Positions 42,483 to 49,933 of a stretch of 64,000 bases of DNA are shown piece by piece; position 1 is the stretch's first letter; every line of letters begins with the position of its first letter. The stretch is from Saccharothrix sp. ALI-22-I (GTDB lineage Bacteria; Actinomycetota; Actinomycetes; Mycobacteriales; Pseudonocardiaceae). The notes under the pieces were generated by a model. The model was not told where the DNA came from. It saw nothing but the letters and a program-made list of their open reading frames with translations, and did no database searches. The position numbers and the translations under genes were made by a program. The stretch is taken from positions 62,001 to 126,000 of the forward strand of contig NZ_MTQP01000066.1 in assembly GCF_001984175.1 (NCBI RefSeq), in the 5' to 3' direction.

Positions 42483-42974
42483 TCAGAAGGGGTTCGCGTC
42501 CGGGTCGATGCGGTCCAGGACACGCCCGCTGATATCGCGCAACTGCCGCAACTCCGCCCCGGAGAGCGCGTCGACGACCAGCCTGCGCACCTCCTCCACA
42601 TGCCCGGGTGCGGACGCCACGACCTTCTCCCAACCGGCCTCGGTGAGGGTGGCGTTGGTGTAGCGGCCGTTCTCCGGACACGGCGCCCGACGCACCCAGC
42701 CCCGCCGCTCCAGCCGCTTGACCACGTGGGACAGGCGCGACAGCGAGGCACTGACCGTGGTCGCGAGATCGCTCATGCGCAGCGTGCGACCCGGTGTCAT
42801 CGAGAGCCGGGCGAGCACGAGGTACTCGAAGTGGGTGATGTCGGAGTCACGCTGCAACTGGGCGTCGAGGGCCGCGGGCAGCTTCATCAGCATGCTCGCG
42901 AACGGCAGCCACGACTCCTGCTCGTCCCCGCTCAGCCACCGCGGCTCGACGCGGTCCTCGTTCCGTCGTGCCAT
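42483..42974 (-). CDS. MarR-family transcriptional regulator
   Basis: 163 aa. Winged helix-turn-helix: 'ITHFEYLVLARLSMTPGRTL', 'MSDLATTVSASLSRLSHVVK', 'RLERRGWVRRAPCPENGR' and wing 'YTNATLTEAGWEKVV', flanked by dimerisation helices. I start it at ATG 42974; upstream in-frame codons would run through the operator. The palindrome ACTTGA-CGCT-TCAAGT is 13 bases before that ATG, so it probably represses itself as well as ribA and the dioxygenase. MarR proteins usually sense phenolic or oxidative signals. Confidence 0.88.
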   Translation of the reverse strand: MARRNEDRVEPRWLSGDEQESWLPFASMLMKLPAALDAQLQRDSDITHFEYLVLARLSMTPGRTLRMSDLATTVSASLSRLSHVVKRLERRGWVRRAPCPENGRYTNATLTEAGWEKVVASAPGHVEEVRRLVVDALSGAELRQLRDISGRVLDRIDPDANPF

Positions 42975-42986
42975 GGCTCCGACGGT

Positions 42987-43002
42987 ACTTGACGCTTCAA
43001 GT
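42987..43002. promoter_or_regulatory. MarR-type operator before marR
   Basis: ACTTGA-CGCT-TCAAGT, perfect 6-base arms. A weaker third site (ACTTGAGCGTCA followed by CTCAA) is at about 43054-43075. Confidence 0.72.
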
Positions 43003-43181
43003 CCGGACCCCTCGATCGCGCCCGCGTCCGGCGGTTCACCCTGAAGCGGTACAGACTTGAGCGTCATCGACTCAACTATGGGAACACTGGGGCGCGCAGG
43101 TTCGTTCTAGGAGGTGAGCGCGCCGCACGAGGTGCGCTCCGGACACCATGTGGTTGGTTGATCGTTTCTGGAGGTGGAGTG

Positions 43182-43637
43182 ATGGCACTGCCAGCCGTGC
43201 GGTCGTCCGGTCCACTGGGCCGGTGGGACCCGTTCCGGGAGTTCGAGGACCTCTACCGTGATCTGGGCCGCTGGATGGAGTCGGTGGCCGGCCGCGTGGA
43301 CGAAGGCGGGCGGTTGTGGTCGCCGTTGGCCGATGTGACCGAGACCGACGAGGCGTACCTGGTCGAGGTCGAGCTGCCCGGTGTCAAGCGCGACGACATC
43401 ACCATCGAGCTGGACGGCAGTGAGCTGGCCATCGGCGGTGAACTCAAGGAGACGGAACGCCAGGGCCTGTTCCGCCACCGCACCCGCCGCACCGGCCAGT
43501 TCTCCTACCGGGTGACGCTGCCGCACGACGTGGACGCCGACAAAGTCCAGGCCGACCTGGCCGACGGCGTGCTGACCGTCCGGGTGGCCAAGACCGAGGC
43601 GGCCAAGCCGCGACGCATCGCCATCAACGGCAAGTGA
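43182..43637 (+). CDS. Small heat-shock protein, Hsp20/alpha-crystallin family
   Basis: 151-aa ATP-independent chaperone. N-terminal 'RWDPFREFEDLYRDLGRWME', then the alpha-crystallin beta-sandwich ('WSPLADVTETDEAYLVEVEL', 'PGVKRDDITIELDGSELAI', 'RTGQFSYRVTLPHDVDAD') and the C-terminal 'ADGVLTVRVAKTE'. The ribosome-binding site GGAGGTGGAG is strong. A GAGCGCG...GTGCGCTC inverted repeat (about 43116-43139) in the leader could be regulatory. A 15-base hairpin terminator follows. Confidence 0.93.
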   Translation: MALPAVRSSGPLGRWDPFREFEDLYRDLGRWMESVAGRVDEGGRLWSPLADVTETDEAYLVEVELPGVKRDDITIELDGSELAIGGELKETERQGLFRHRTRRTGQFSYRVTLPHDVDADKVQADLADGVLTVRVAKTEAAKPRRIAINGK

Positions 43638-43658
43638 CCCCGAGCAGGTGACCGACGT

Positions 43659-43698
43659 GCGAGCCCCGGCCTGTCCCGACCGGCAGGCCGGGGCTCGC
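43659..43698 (+). terminator. Hairpin terminator after hsp20
   Basis: Perfect 15-base stem GCGAGCCCCGGCCTG with its complement at 43684-43698 and a 10-base loop, 21 bases after the stop. Confidence 0.88.
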
Positions 43699-43750
43699 GG
43701 TCGGGGCGTGTCGGCACGAACTCAAGCACCCACCGAGGAGACGACACCTC

Positions 43751-44086
43751 ATGACCACCACCCCGCTGCTGACCGGCGAGCCGACAAGCGTGCCGACCCC
43801 GCCCACGGGATGACCCATCGGCTCCTACGCCACCTACACCGAAGCCCAGCGCGCCGTGGACCACCTGGCGGACAAGGGCTTCCCCGTGCACGACGTCACG
43901 ATCGTCGGCGTCGACCCGATGGTCGTCGAACGCGTCACCACCCGGCTGACCTGGGGCCGCGTCCTGGCCGGCGGGGCGGCGTCCGGCGCCTGGTTCGGAC
44001 TGTTCGTCGGACTGCTGCTCGCCGTGTTCGGCACCGGAGACGACACGCTGCGCCAAGCGTCCGGCACGCTGTCATGCCTCCGTTGA
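43751..44086 (+). pseudogene. GSP17M/YflT-type general stress protein, nonsense and truncation
   Basis: ATG 43751 opens a frame that stops after 20 codons at TGA (43811-43813) and then continues in the same frame with 'PIGSYATYTEAQRAVDHLAD', 'KGFPVHDVTIVGVDPM', 'VVERVTTRLTWGR' and 'GAWFGLFVGLLLAVFG', a clear general-stress-protein (PF11181) sequence. The stop stands where this family usually has Trp ('TGWPIGSY'), so a single TGG to TGA change explains it. The 3' end is also lost: after 'AVFGTGDDTLR' the expected second half is missing. Restart at GTG 43856 would skip the conserved first strand. Confidence 0.7.
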
Positions 44087-44379
44087 CGCTGGACGCGCTG
44101 CGCTGCGCGGTCCGTCAGACCCGGCAGTTGACGGACCGGTTGGCCGACCTCGCCGACACACTGGCCGACCACGCACAGGCGCTTCCCGTCAGCGGAACGC
44201 TGTCCGACACCCGTCCCGACAGCACTCCGACCGCCGAGACCATGCGCGAGATCGTCGCGGATCTCCGGACCGTGGCCCGCCACCTGCACACCGGCGGAGT
44301 ACTGCTGGAACCAGCCGACGACGACCTCACCCACCTGAGGGCGCAACGCTCGCCGATACCGGCCAAGGCGGTGAGCTGA
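44074..44379 (+). CDS. Small helical hypothetical protein
   Basis: 101 aa with no recognised family. The N-terminal half is helical with spaced Leu residues ('LRCAVRQTRQLTDRLADLAD'), then a Pro/Thr-rich linker and a second helix ('MREIVADLRTVARHLHTGG'). Its ATG lies inside the end of the broken stress gene (13-nt overlap, different frame). High GC at third positions supports coding. It may be a new gene formed by, or surviving from, the deletion that removed the 3' half of its neighbour. Confidence 0.5.
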   Translation: MPPLTLDALRCAVRQTRQLTDRLADLADTLADHAQALPVSGTLSDTRPDSTPTAETMREIVADLRTVARHLHTGGVLLEPADDDLTHLRAQRSPIPAKAVS

Positions 44380-44408
44380 AGGCGTTCCCGAGCGTCGGCC
44401 GTCACGGG

Positions 44409-44777
44409 TCAGGTCGACACGAGGCGCACCGCCGCGACCGCCGCGTCCACGGTCGGGTGTACCGGCAGCGCTCCGTCGACCTGGCTGATCTGCAACGGCC
44501 GCAGCACGGAGCGGCTGTCCGCGACGACGGCGAAGGGCGTGCCGAGCCTGCCGGCGCGGTGCTTGGCGTTGATGAGCAGGGCGATGCCGGCCGATCCCAT
44601 GAAGTCGACTTCGCGCAGGTCCAGCACCATCGACGGGGGACGCCGCTCGAAGAGGGCGTTCAATTCGGCCGCGACGGGTCGGTGTGATGCAGCGTCGAGT
44701 GAACCGGACACGTGGACCAGCAGGAGGCCGTCGTCCAGTTCGGTGGTGGTCACGCGGCCCGTGGTGTGTTCGGTCAT
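44409..44777 (-). CDS. STAS-domain anti-sigma-factor antagonist
   Basis: 122 aa of the SpoIIAA/RsbV type. 'HVSGSLDAASHRPVAAELNA', 'MVLDLREVDFMGSAGIALLI' and the end 'VDAAVAAVRLV' define the fold; the phosphorylatable Ser is in 'DFMGSAGIALL'. It would bind an RsbW-like kinase and free a stress sigma factor. An RsbW-like ATPase is encoded at 48446 but no sigma gene is present. It lies convergent with the small helical gene in a stress-related block. Confidence 0.88.
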   Translation of the reverse strand: MTEHTTGRVTTTELDDGLLLVHVSGSLDAASHRPVAAELNALFERRPPSMVLDLREVDFMGSAGIALLINAKHRAGRLGTPFAVVADSRSVLRPLQISQVDGALPVHPTVDAAVAAVRLVST

Positions 44778-45071
44778 GGCGGGCTCTCCTCACAAATCGA
44801 CGGCCACGAGTTGCGTCGTTCGAGCACGCTGCTCGACTCGAACAGATTTCACAGCTCTCGGCTTCGCCGGGCGATTTCGACGGTACAACCGCCCCGGCCG
44901 CTACCCGCGAAACAATTTTCCAAACATCCGCACGAGTTGCGCCCCACAACGCCGGCGATAGAGGACCGAATCTGTCCGCGAAGGGTGTCAGGGTGGCTCC
45001 GTGGATGCGGACGGGCCCGACCCTGCGCAACCTCTACCTGCACGCGAAACCGCTATGAACGGAGCACTCCG
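44778..45071. other. Intergenic region with nested inverted repeats
   Basis: 294 bases between the STAS and VOC genes. GTTCGAG (44818-44824) pairs with CTCGAAC (44837-44843), and CGAGCA-CGC-TGCTCG lies inside. No gene is seen. It may contain the stress promoter of the leftward STAS gene. Confidence 0.5.
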
Positions 45072-45533
45072 ATGAGCCGCCACGTCCAGGTCACCTTCGA
45101 CGCCCACAACCCGCAGGCGCTGTCCTCCTTCTGGCGCGACGTGCTGGGCTACGTCCACCCCGGCCCGCCCGGAGTCGACCTGCCCGAGGACGCCGACCCG
45201 CTGGCCGCGTGGGACGACTTCCTCGCGCGGATCGGCGTACCGGAGGAGCAGCGCAACACGAAATCGGCCATCGAGGACCCGGACGGGCACGGCCCGCGGC
45301 TGTTCTTCCAGCAGGTGCCGGAGGACAAGGTCGCGAAGAACCGCGTCCACCTCGACGTCCGCGCGGCTCCCGGACTGCAGGGAGAGGAGCGGATGGCGGC
45401 CCTGGAGGTCGAGTGCGACCGGCTCGTCGCGCTGGGAGCGAAGCGGGTACGTCGCCACGAGCCCGCTCCCCCGCTGAGCGCCGGCCACATCGTGATGACC
45501 GACCCCGAGGGCAACGAGTTCTGCCTGGATTGA
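45072..45533 (+). CDS. VOC-family (glyoxalase-like) protein
   Basis: 153 aa of the vicinal-oxygen-chelate fold: 'VQVTFDAHNPQALSSFWRDV' at the start, 'PRLFFQQVPEDKVAKNRVHL' in the middle and 'PAPPLSAGHIVMTDPEGNEF' at the end, the last carrying the usual metal-site Glu. Members include glyoxalases, dioxygenases and resistance proteins; this Glyoxalase_6-like group is mostly uncharacterised. Monocistronic, ATG with GGAGCACTCCG upstream. Two GC-rich hairpins (about 45535-45592) follow the stop. Confidence 0.82.
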   Translation: MSRHVQVTFDAHNPQALSSFWRDVLGYVHPGPPGVDLPEDADPLAAWDDFLARIGVPEEQRNTKSAIEDPDGHGPRLFFQQVPEDKVAKNRVHLDVRAAPGLQGEERMAALEVECDRLVALGAKRVRRHEPAPPLSAGHIVMTDPEGNEFCLD

Positions 45534-45597
45534 CCCACAGCCCGGCTGTGGTCGTGGAAGCCGCACGGCCGGTCCCGGCCGGCGTGCGGCCCTGCCG

Positions 45598-45798
45598 TTA
45601 CCGTGCCCGGCCTTGCACGAGCCGGTCGAGGAAAGGTGTAACCCTGTGGGTGAAGGTGTTGGAGGACGGGGCGGCGACGTCCAGGTCGACGGTGAGGCGG
45701 GCGGGCCAGTACCACTCCCAGACCACCGGGTTCGGTCCCGCGTAGGCGGCGGCGACGCGTTCGATCGGGCTGATGCCGTCGTTGATCCAGCCGCGCAC
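45598..45798 (-). CDS. Hypothetical small protein
   Basis: 66 codons from GTG 45798. The sequence ('GWINDGISPIERVAAAYAGP', 'VVWEWYWPARLTVDLDVAAP', 'FLDRLVQGRAR') has good codon bias but no family I recognise. The frame stays open upstream to about 45900 without another start and with a plausible protein-like sequence ('DCGITHGFGSRRA'). It may therefore be the 3' part of a longer, damaged gene. The function is unknown. Confidence 0.35.
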   Translation of the reverse strand: MRGWINDGISPIERVAAAYAGPNPVVWEWYWPARLTVDLDVAAPSSNTFTHRVTPFLDRLVQGRAR

Positions 45799-45916
45799 GG
45801 CTCCACTGCTCGCGATGTGGCCGGAGCGGGCCGGCGGCGACGCGCGCCGGCTGCCGAACCCGTGCGTGATCCCGCAGTCGACGGAACCGGACAGCCGTTG
45901 ATCTCGTCTCCGTGAG

Positions 45917-46978
45917 GTGAGTCGGACTCAGCGGGTGGTGTTGTCGTCGGCGTCACTGTGGGCGTGGGCCGTCGTCGGGGTTGCGGTTCTGGCGGCGGGT
46001 TGGCACGTCTGGGGCATCACGGTGACCCCGGAGCGGTCGTACTACTGGTGGATGACGACGGCGGATCTGGTGGTCGCGGGCGTCGCGGCCGCGTTGGCGC
46101 TGCGATGGCCGCGGTACGCGCACTTCGAGCCGGACGCGCTGGTGCTGTCGGACGGCCGGATTCCGTACGGGTCGATCACCGGGGTGCGTGTCGGCACCGT
46201 CTCGGCCAAGCCGTTCTGGCTGGCGTTCTGGTTGCCGCAGTCGCTGGTGATCGGGTTGATCATCGCTTCGCGCCGCGCCGAGGCGTTCAACCGGCAGGTG
46301 GTCGAACTGGACACGACCTCGGGCCCGGTGCGGGTGCGGTGGCGCGACTTCGACCGACGCGTGGCGTTCATAGACGCGTTGCAGTCCCACTCCGACGTCG
46401 AGCCTTCGTACGGCGGCGGTCTGGACGGCGGAACCCTGGCGCGCGACTACACGCCCCGGCTGTCGGTGGGTGGCGGGTTCCTGGCACTCGGCCTGGTGGT
46501 GTGGACGTTCTTCGCCGGACTGCTCGGCCTCCAACTGCTCGACCGGTCCACGTACTCCGGCCCGTACTCGACCGAGGCCACCTCGGCCGCGGTCCGCGCG
46601 CTCACCGAACGACTGGGCGACTACCCGACCCTGCCGGGTGTGCCGGTCGAGTTCAGGACGCGGCCGTGCGATCGCAACAACAACACGTTCCTCGGCCCTT
46701 CCCCCGACGTGGCCGCACTGAGCCTGCGCCTGGTCGGCCCCGACCTGCCGCCGGACACCATCGGCACCGTCGAGGAACGGCTCCACGACGACGCCGGCAT
46801 GGACCCCGGCCTGTACTACATGCGGCTCGACCACCCGGGGACCGACGTCCGGATCGGCATCCCGACGTCCGACGACCTCCAGATCGAGGTGTCCACCGGC
46901 TGCACCGACACCGCCGGGCACGACCTGCTGCGCGCCGACCTCCAGGCCCTCGCGGCCGCTTTGGGCGCGGGACGCTAG
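45917..46978 (+). CDS. Membrane protein with external C-terminal domain, unknown function
   Basis: 353 aa from GTG 45917 (other GTG codons nearby are possible). Two helices at the start ('LWAWAVVGVAVLAAGW', 'TTADLVVAGVAAALAL'), a PH-like stretch ('FEPDALVLSDGRIPYGSIT', 'GVRVGTVSAKPFWLAFWLP'), another helix ('GGFLALGLVVWTFFAGLLGL') and then an external domain of about 160 residues with two Cys ('RTRPCDRNNN', 'STGCTDTAGH') that may pair. I do not recognise the family. Downstream is a short low-complexity GGTCCCGGCCAGGG repeat. Confidence 0.6.
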   Translation: MSRTQRVVLSSASLWAWAVVGVAVLAAGWHVWGITVTPERSYYWWMTTADLVVAGVAAALALRWPRYAHFEPDALVLSDGRIPYGSITGVRVGTVSAKPFWLAFWLPQSLVIGLIIASRRAEAFNRQVVELDTTSGPVRVRWRDFDRRVAFIDALQSHSDVEPSYGGGLDGGTLARDYTPRLSVGGGFLALGLVVWTFFAGLLGLQLLDRSTYSGPYSTEATSAAVRALTERLGDYPTLPGVPVEFRTRPCDRNNNTFLGPSPDVAALSLRLVGPDLPPDTIGTVEERLHDDAGMDPGLYYMRLDHPGTDVRIGIPTSDDLQIEVSTGCTDTAGHDLLRADLQALAAALGAGR

Positions 46979-47122
46979 TCATGCGCCCAACCCAGTGCGA
47001 GGGTCCCGGCCAGGGTCAGTACCCGGGCCAAGGTCCCGGCCAGGGCCAGGGCCCCGTACTACTACAAGCCCTGACCGCCGCGGGCACGCGTGACTGTCGG
47101 CCGGTGTAACGGAGTCACCCGG

Positions 47123-47953
47123 CTAGGCAACGATGTGGGCGCCTGGTCCGCGGCCGGCGGAATCGTCCCGCGTCGCGGGGTGCTCCGGTTCACGCCGGGT
47201 GAGCACCAAGGGGGCGTCCTCGGTGATGGCCACCGTGTGCTCGGAATGTGCCGTGCGCGAGCCGTCCGCCGACCGGATGGTCCAGCCGTCGGGGTCGTAG
47301 ACGATCCGGTCGGTCGTGCGGGCGAACCAGGGCTCGATCGCCAGGGTCAGGCCCGGCCGGAGCTTGAGGCCGCGCCCTGCCTTTCCCTTGTTCGACACGT
47401 GGGGCGCCTCGTGCATGGTGCGACCGAGGCCGTGGCCACCGAACTCGGTGTTGACCGGGTAGCCGTAGTCACGGGCCACCGCCCCGATCGCCGCCGAGAT
47501 GTCGCCCAGGCGGTTGCCCGGCAGTGCCACCTCGATCGCCGCCTCCAGCGCTTCCTCGGTGGCACGGATGATCCGCAGGTCCTCCTCGGCGGCGGTCCCG
47601 ACGACGATCGTGCGCGCCGAGTCGGCCACCCAGCCGTCGATGCCGACCGCGAGGTCCGCGCTGAGCACGTCCCCGTCCCGCAGGGTGTAGTCGTGGGGCA
47701 GGCCGTGCAGGACGGCGTCGTTGACCGACAGGCAGATGACGTTGCGGAACGGGCCCTCCCCGAAGGACGGCGCGTAGTCCCAGTAGCACGACTCCGCACC
47801 GCGCCGTTCGATCATGCCGCGCACGTGGTGCTCCAGGTCGAGGAGGTTGACGCCGACGTCGGCGATCCGGCCGACCTCGGTGAGCACCTCGGCGACGAAA
47901 CGCCCGGTCACGTGCATGCGCTGGATCTCCGCGGGCGACTTCAGTTCGATCAC
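47123..47953 (-). CDS. map: Methionine aminopeptidase, type I
   Basis: 276 aa. Removes the initiator methionine with a two-metal site: Asp residues in 'GIDGWVADSARTIVVG', His in 'GGHGLGRTMHEAPHV', and Glu residues in 'LTLAIEPWF' and 'TAHSEHTVAI'. The GTG start at 47953 follows GAGG; an in-frame GTG at 47968 would add five residues. The C-terminal 30 residues are extra. It faces a small XRE regulator across two copies of GGTAT-N4-ATACC, so this copy is under special control and is probably not the housekeeping enzyme beside the ribosomal genes. Confidence 0.93.
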   Translation of the reverse strand: MIELKSPAEIQRMHVTGRFVAEVLTEVGRIADVGVNLLDLEHHVRGMIERRGAESCYWDYAPSFGEGPFRNVICLSVNDAVLHGLPHDYTLRDGDVLSADLAVGIDGWVADSARTIVVGTAAEEDLRIIRATEEALEAAIEVALPGNRLGDISAAIGAVARDYGYPVNTEFGGHGLGRTMHEAPHVSNKGKAGRGLKLRPGLTLAIEPWFARTTDRIVYDPDGWTIRSADGSRTAHSEHTVAITEDAPLVLTRREPEHPATRDDSAGRGPGAHIVA

Positions 47954-47971
47954 GAGCACCTCGCACACAGA

Positions 47972-47987
47972 CGGTATAATAATACCG
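47972..47987. promoter_or_regulatory. XRE operator, site 1
   Basis: CGGTAT-AATA-ATACCG, a perfect palindrome with 6-base arms, 19 bases upstream of the aminopeptidase start. It contains a TATAAT sequence, so binding would block a promoter. Confidence 0.8.
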
Positions 47988-48004
47988 AGACGCTAGCACT
48001 TGCC

Positions 48005-48018
48005 GGTATAGAAATACC
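48005..48018. promoter_or_regulatory. XRE operator, site 2
   Basis: GGTAT-AGAA-ATACC, perfect 5-base arms. Centre-to-centre distance to site 1 is 32 bases, three helical turns. It is 17 bases upstream of the XRE gene start. Confidence 0.8.
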
Positions 48019-48035
48019 AACCGTACCCTGGGGTC

Positions 48036-48305
48036 ATGGTCCGCCAACCGCTCACGGCCGAACAGATCGAAGCCGGCCGGCGTCTGGGCGCCCTGCTGCG
48101 CGACGCGCGGGCGGGACGCGACCTCGCGGAAGTCGCGCACGCGGCCGGCATCTCGCCGGAAACCCTGCGCAAGATCGAAACCGGCCGCCTGCCCTCCCCC
48201 GGATTCGGCACGATCGTCCGCCTCGGCGAGGCCCTCGACCTGCCGGTGCAGGAGTTGGCGGCCACCTGGCGCGGCAGCGACCTGCCGCTGGAAGCCGCCT
48301 CGTAG
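48036..48305 (+). CDS. XRE-family (Cro/CI-type) small regulator
   Basis: 89 aa, essentially one helix-turn-helix domain: 'GRRLGALLRDARAGRDLAEV', 'AHAAGISPETLRKIETGRLP' and 'SPGFGTIVRLGEALDLPVQE'. There is no sensor domain. It is divergent from the methionine aminopeptidase gene, and the two palindromes between them are the likely binding sites. Such regulator-aminopeptidase pairs occur in several actinobacteria by my recollection. What signal it senses is unclear. Confidence 0.88.
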   Translation: MVRQPLTAEQIEAGRRLGALLRDARAGRDLAEVAHAAGISPETLRKIETGRLPSPGFGTIVRLGEALDLPVQELAATWRGSDLPLEAAS

Positions 48306-48374
48306 CCGCTGTTCCCCTTCACCAGCCCTGACCTGGGACGATACGTCGCCACAGGGGACGTGAGGGAAGACGTG

Positions 48375-48394
48375 GTTTGGCGCTTGCGCCAAAC
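48375..48394. promoter_or_regulatory. Perfect palindrome upstream of RsbW-like gene
   Basis: GTTTGGCGC-TT-GCGCCAAAC, 52 bases before the start of the ATP-binding protein gene; a partial copy GCTTGCGCC follows at 48406-48414. An operator or the XRE gene's terminator; no T-run follows. Confidence 0.55.
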
Positions 48395-48445
48395 GGCTAC
48401 CTCCTGCTTGCGCCTTGAGCGGACAGGGTGCTGGAGGAGCGTGCC

Positions 48446-48838
48446 ATGAACATGGTGGAGCTGCCTGAGGACGGGCTCGACCTGGAACTGGGCGGAACCC
48501 CTTCGCTGGACGGCATCGGCGTTTGGGTGCGGCAGGTCGCTTACGAGGTGGACGAGCAGCGCGTCGCCGACCTCGCGTCGATCGCCGCGGAACTGGTGGG
48601 TAACGCGCGTCGGCACGCGGAGGGACCGTGGCGGGTGCGGCTGTGGCGGACGGACGACAGGCAGGTGATGCGGGTCGAGGTGGAGGACCGCAGCCCCAGC
48701 CTGCTGCCCGTGCTCGGCAGAGCCGACAACCCGTCGCTGGGCAACGGCTTACTGCTGGTCAACCGGCTGTCGGTGCACTGGGGGTTCGATCGTCACGACG
48801 ACCGCAAGGTGGTGTGGGCGGAGGTGCCCACGAGATGA
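48446..48838 (+). CDS. RsbW-like histidine-kinase-type ATP-binding protein
   Basis: 130-aa stand-alone HATPase_c_2 domain. N box 'SIAAELVGNARRHAEGPW', G1 'MRVEVEDRSPSLLP' and G2 'SLGNGLLLVNRLSVHWG'. These proteins act as anti-sigma kinases or partner switches; the STAS protein at 44409 could be a partner. ATG 48446 with GGAGGAG upstream. Codon 102 is TTA (48749-48751). A perfect 17-base hairpin separates it from the convergent hydrolase gene. Confidence 0.85.
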   Translation: MNMVELPEDGLDLELGGTPSLDGIGVWVRQVAYEVDEQRVADLASIAAELVGNARRHAEGPWRVRLWRTDDRQVMRVEVEDRSPSLLPVLGRADNPSLGNGLLLVNRLSVHWGFDRHDDRKVVWAEVPTR

Positions 48839-48845
48839 CCGAAGC

Positions 48846-48886
48846 GGTGGTGCGGGGTCCGCGGCGCGTGCGGACCCCGCACCACC
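48846..48886. terminator. Bidirectional terminator
   Basis: Perfect 17-base stem (48846-48862 with 48870-48886) and 7-base loop, placed between two convergent genes that end at 48838 and 48889. Confidence 0.9.
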
Positions 48887-48888
48887 CG

Positions 48889-49890
48889 TCAGCGGTCCAC
48901 CTCCTCCCGTACCCAGGAGGAGACCGCCGAGTAGTAGTCCCGCGCGTTGGGCGCGAGGTTGATGGAGTGGCCGTAGTCGGGGAGCGCGTACGCCCGCAGC
49001 GGTGAGCGGAAGTACGGCGCCTCGGCCGCGTGGAGCGTCTCGGACGTCGAGCAGTTCGTGGCGAGCGGGCCGCACACCGCCGCGTCGTGGCTGCCCACGG
49101 CGGTCATCACCGGCACGTTGATCAGCAGGCTGTACGGCAGCAGCACGGCCACGCCGAGCCCGTCGACGGCCTCGGTCGGCGCGAAAACATCCTTTGTGGA
49201 CTCCTCCAGCGCCATCACGTCCGGCACGAGTCGGCCGGGCGCGTGGAAGCTGTCGTAGCGGGTGCCGGGCGCGGTGGTCAGGTAGCCCAACGGGAACAGC
49301 ACGCCGAACTTGGTGTCGAGGTTGGCCGGCCGGAAGTTCGCGAACGCGGCCGCCACACCCGTCGGGTTGACCCGGTGCGTCATGCCGGTCAGCAGCACGC
49401 CGTCGACGTCCTTGTACGTACCCGCCTCCACGGCGCTGATCGCCGCGCCGAGCGAGTGACCGCCGATGACGACCCGGCTGAACCGGGGCCCGTACGCGCC
49501 CGACCGCAGGCCCTGCACGACCTGGTGCATGGCGTCGGCCTGCACGAACGCGGTCAGCGTCACGGCCGGTGGCCGCGAGCTGCCGCCGGTGCCGAGCCGG
49601 TCGACGGCGAAGGTGGCGAACCCTGCCGCGTTCTGCGCGGCGCGGAAGGAGTGCTTCCCGTCGGGGAAGTCCCAGTAGGAGCTGTTGTAGGTGGCGCCCG
49701 GGATGAGCACCTGGACGGTGGCGGCGCCGGCGGCCGGCGTGCACAGGCTGCCGTGCACGACTTCGCGGTGACCGAGGACGGTCACCGGCGCGTCGACATC
49801 ACGACACCTGGCACCGGCCGAGGCGGACGCGGACGTCAGTGACGACGCCACCATGAGCGCCACCAGGCCGACGGCGAGTGAGTACCGCAA
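48889..49890 (-). CDS. Secreted alpha/beta hydrolase (lipase-like)
   Basis: 333 aa with a Sec signal peptide ('LAVGLVALMVASSLTSASAS'). Nucleophile elbow 'VIGGHSLGAAIS', oxyanion region 'VLIPGATYNSSYWDFP', Asp in 'MTAVGSHDAAVCG' and His in 'LPDYGHSINLAP'. Cys residues near 'ARCRD', 'SLCTP', 'AAVCGPLATNC' suggest disulfides. The chosen start is TTG 49890 with GGAGG upstream. It lies 44 bases downstream of the P450 gene on the same strand and may be co-transcribed. The ester substrate is unknown. Confidence 0.85.
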   Translation of the reverse strand: MRYSLAVGLVALMVASSLTSASASAGARCRDVDAPVTVLGHREVVHGSLCTPAAGAATVQVLIPGATYNSSYWDFPDGKHSFRAAQNAAGFATFAVDRLGTGGSSRPPAVTLTAFVQADAMHQVVQGLRSGAYGPRFSRVVIGGHSLGAAISAVEAGTYKDVDGVLLTGMTHRVNPTGVAAAFANFRPANLDTKFGVLFPLGYLTTAPGTRYDSFHAPGRLVPDVMALEESTKDVFAPTEAVDGLGVAVLLPYSLLINVPVMTAVGSHDAAVCGPLATNCSTSETLHAAEAPYFRSPLRAYALPDYGHSINLAPNARDYYSAVSSWVREEVDR

Positions 49891-49933
49891 GAAGGACGAC
49901 CTCCATCTTCATCAGGCGAACGGATCGAACAGG

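Noticed and set aside
43811-43813. TGA in the stress-protein gene as a selenocysteine codon
   Set aside because: The family has Trp, not Cys or Sec, at this place, no SECIS-like structure is seen, and the gene is also truncated.
46990-47060. GGTCCCGGCCAGGG repeats encoding a Gly-Gln-Pro-rich peptide
   Set aside because: The frame is short and has no start or family. I treat it as low-complexity DNA after the membrane-protein gene.
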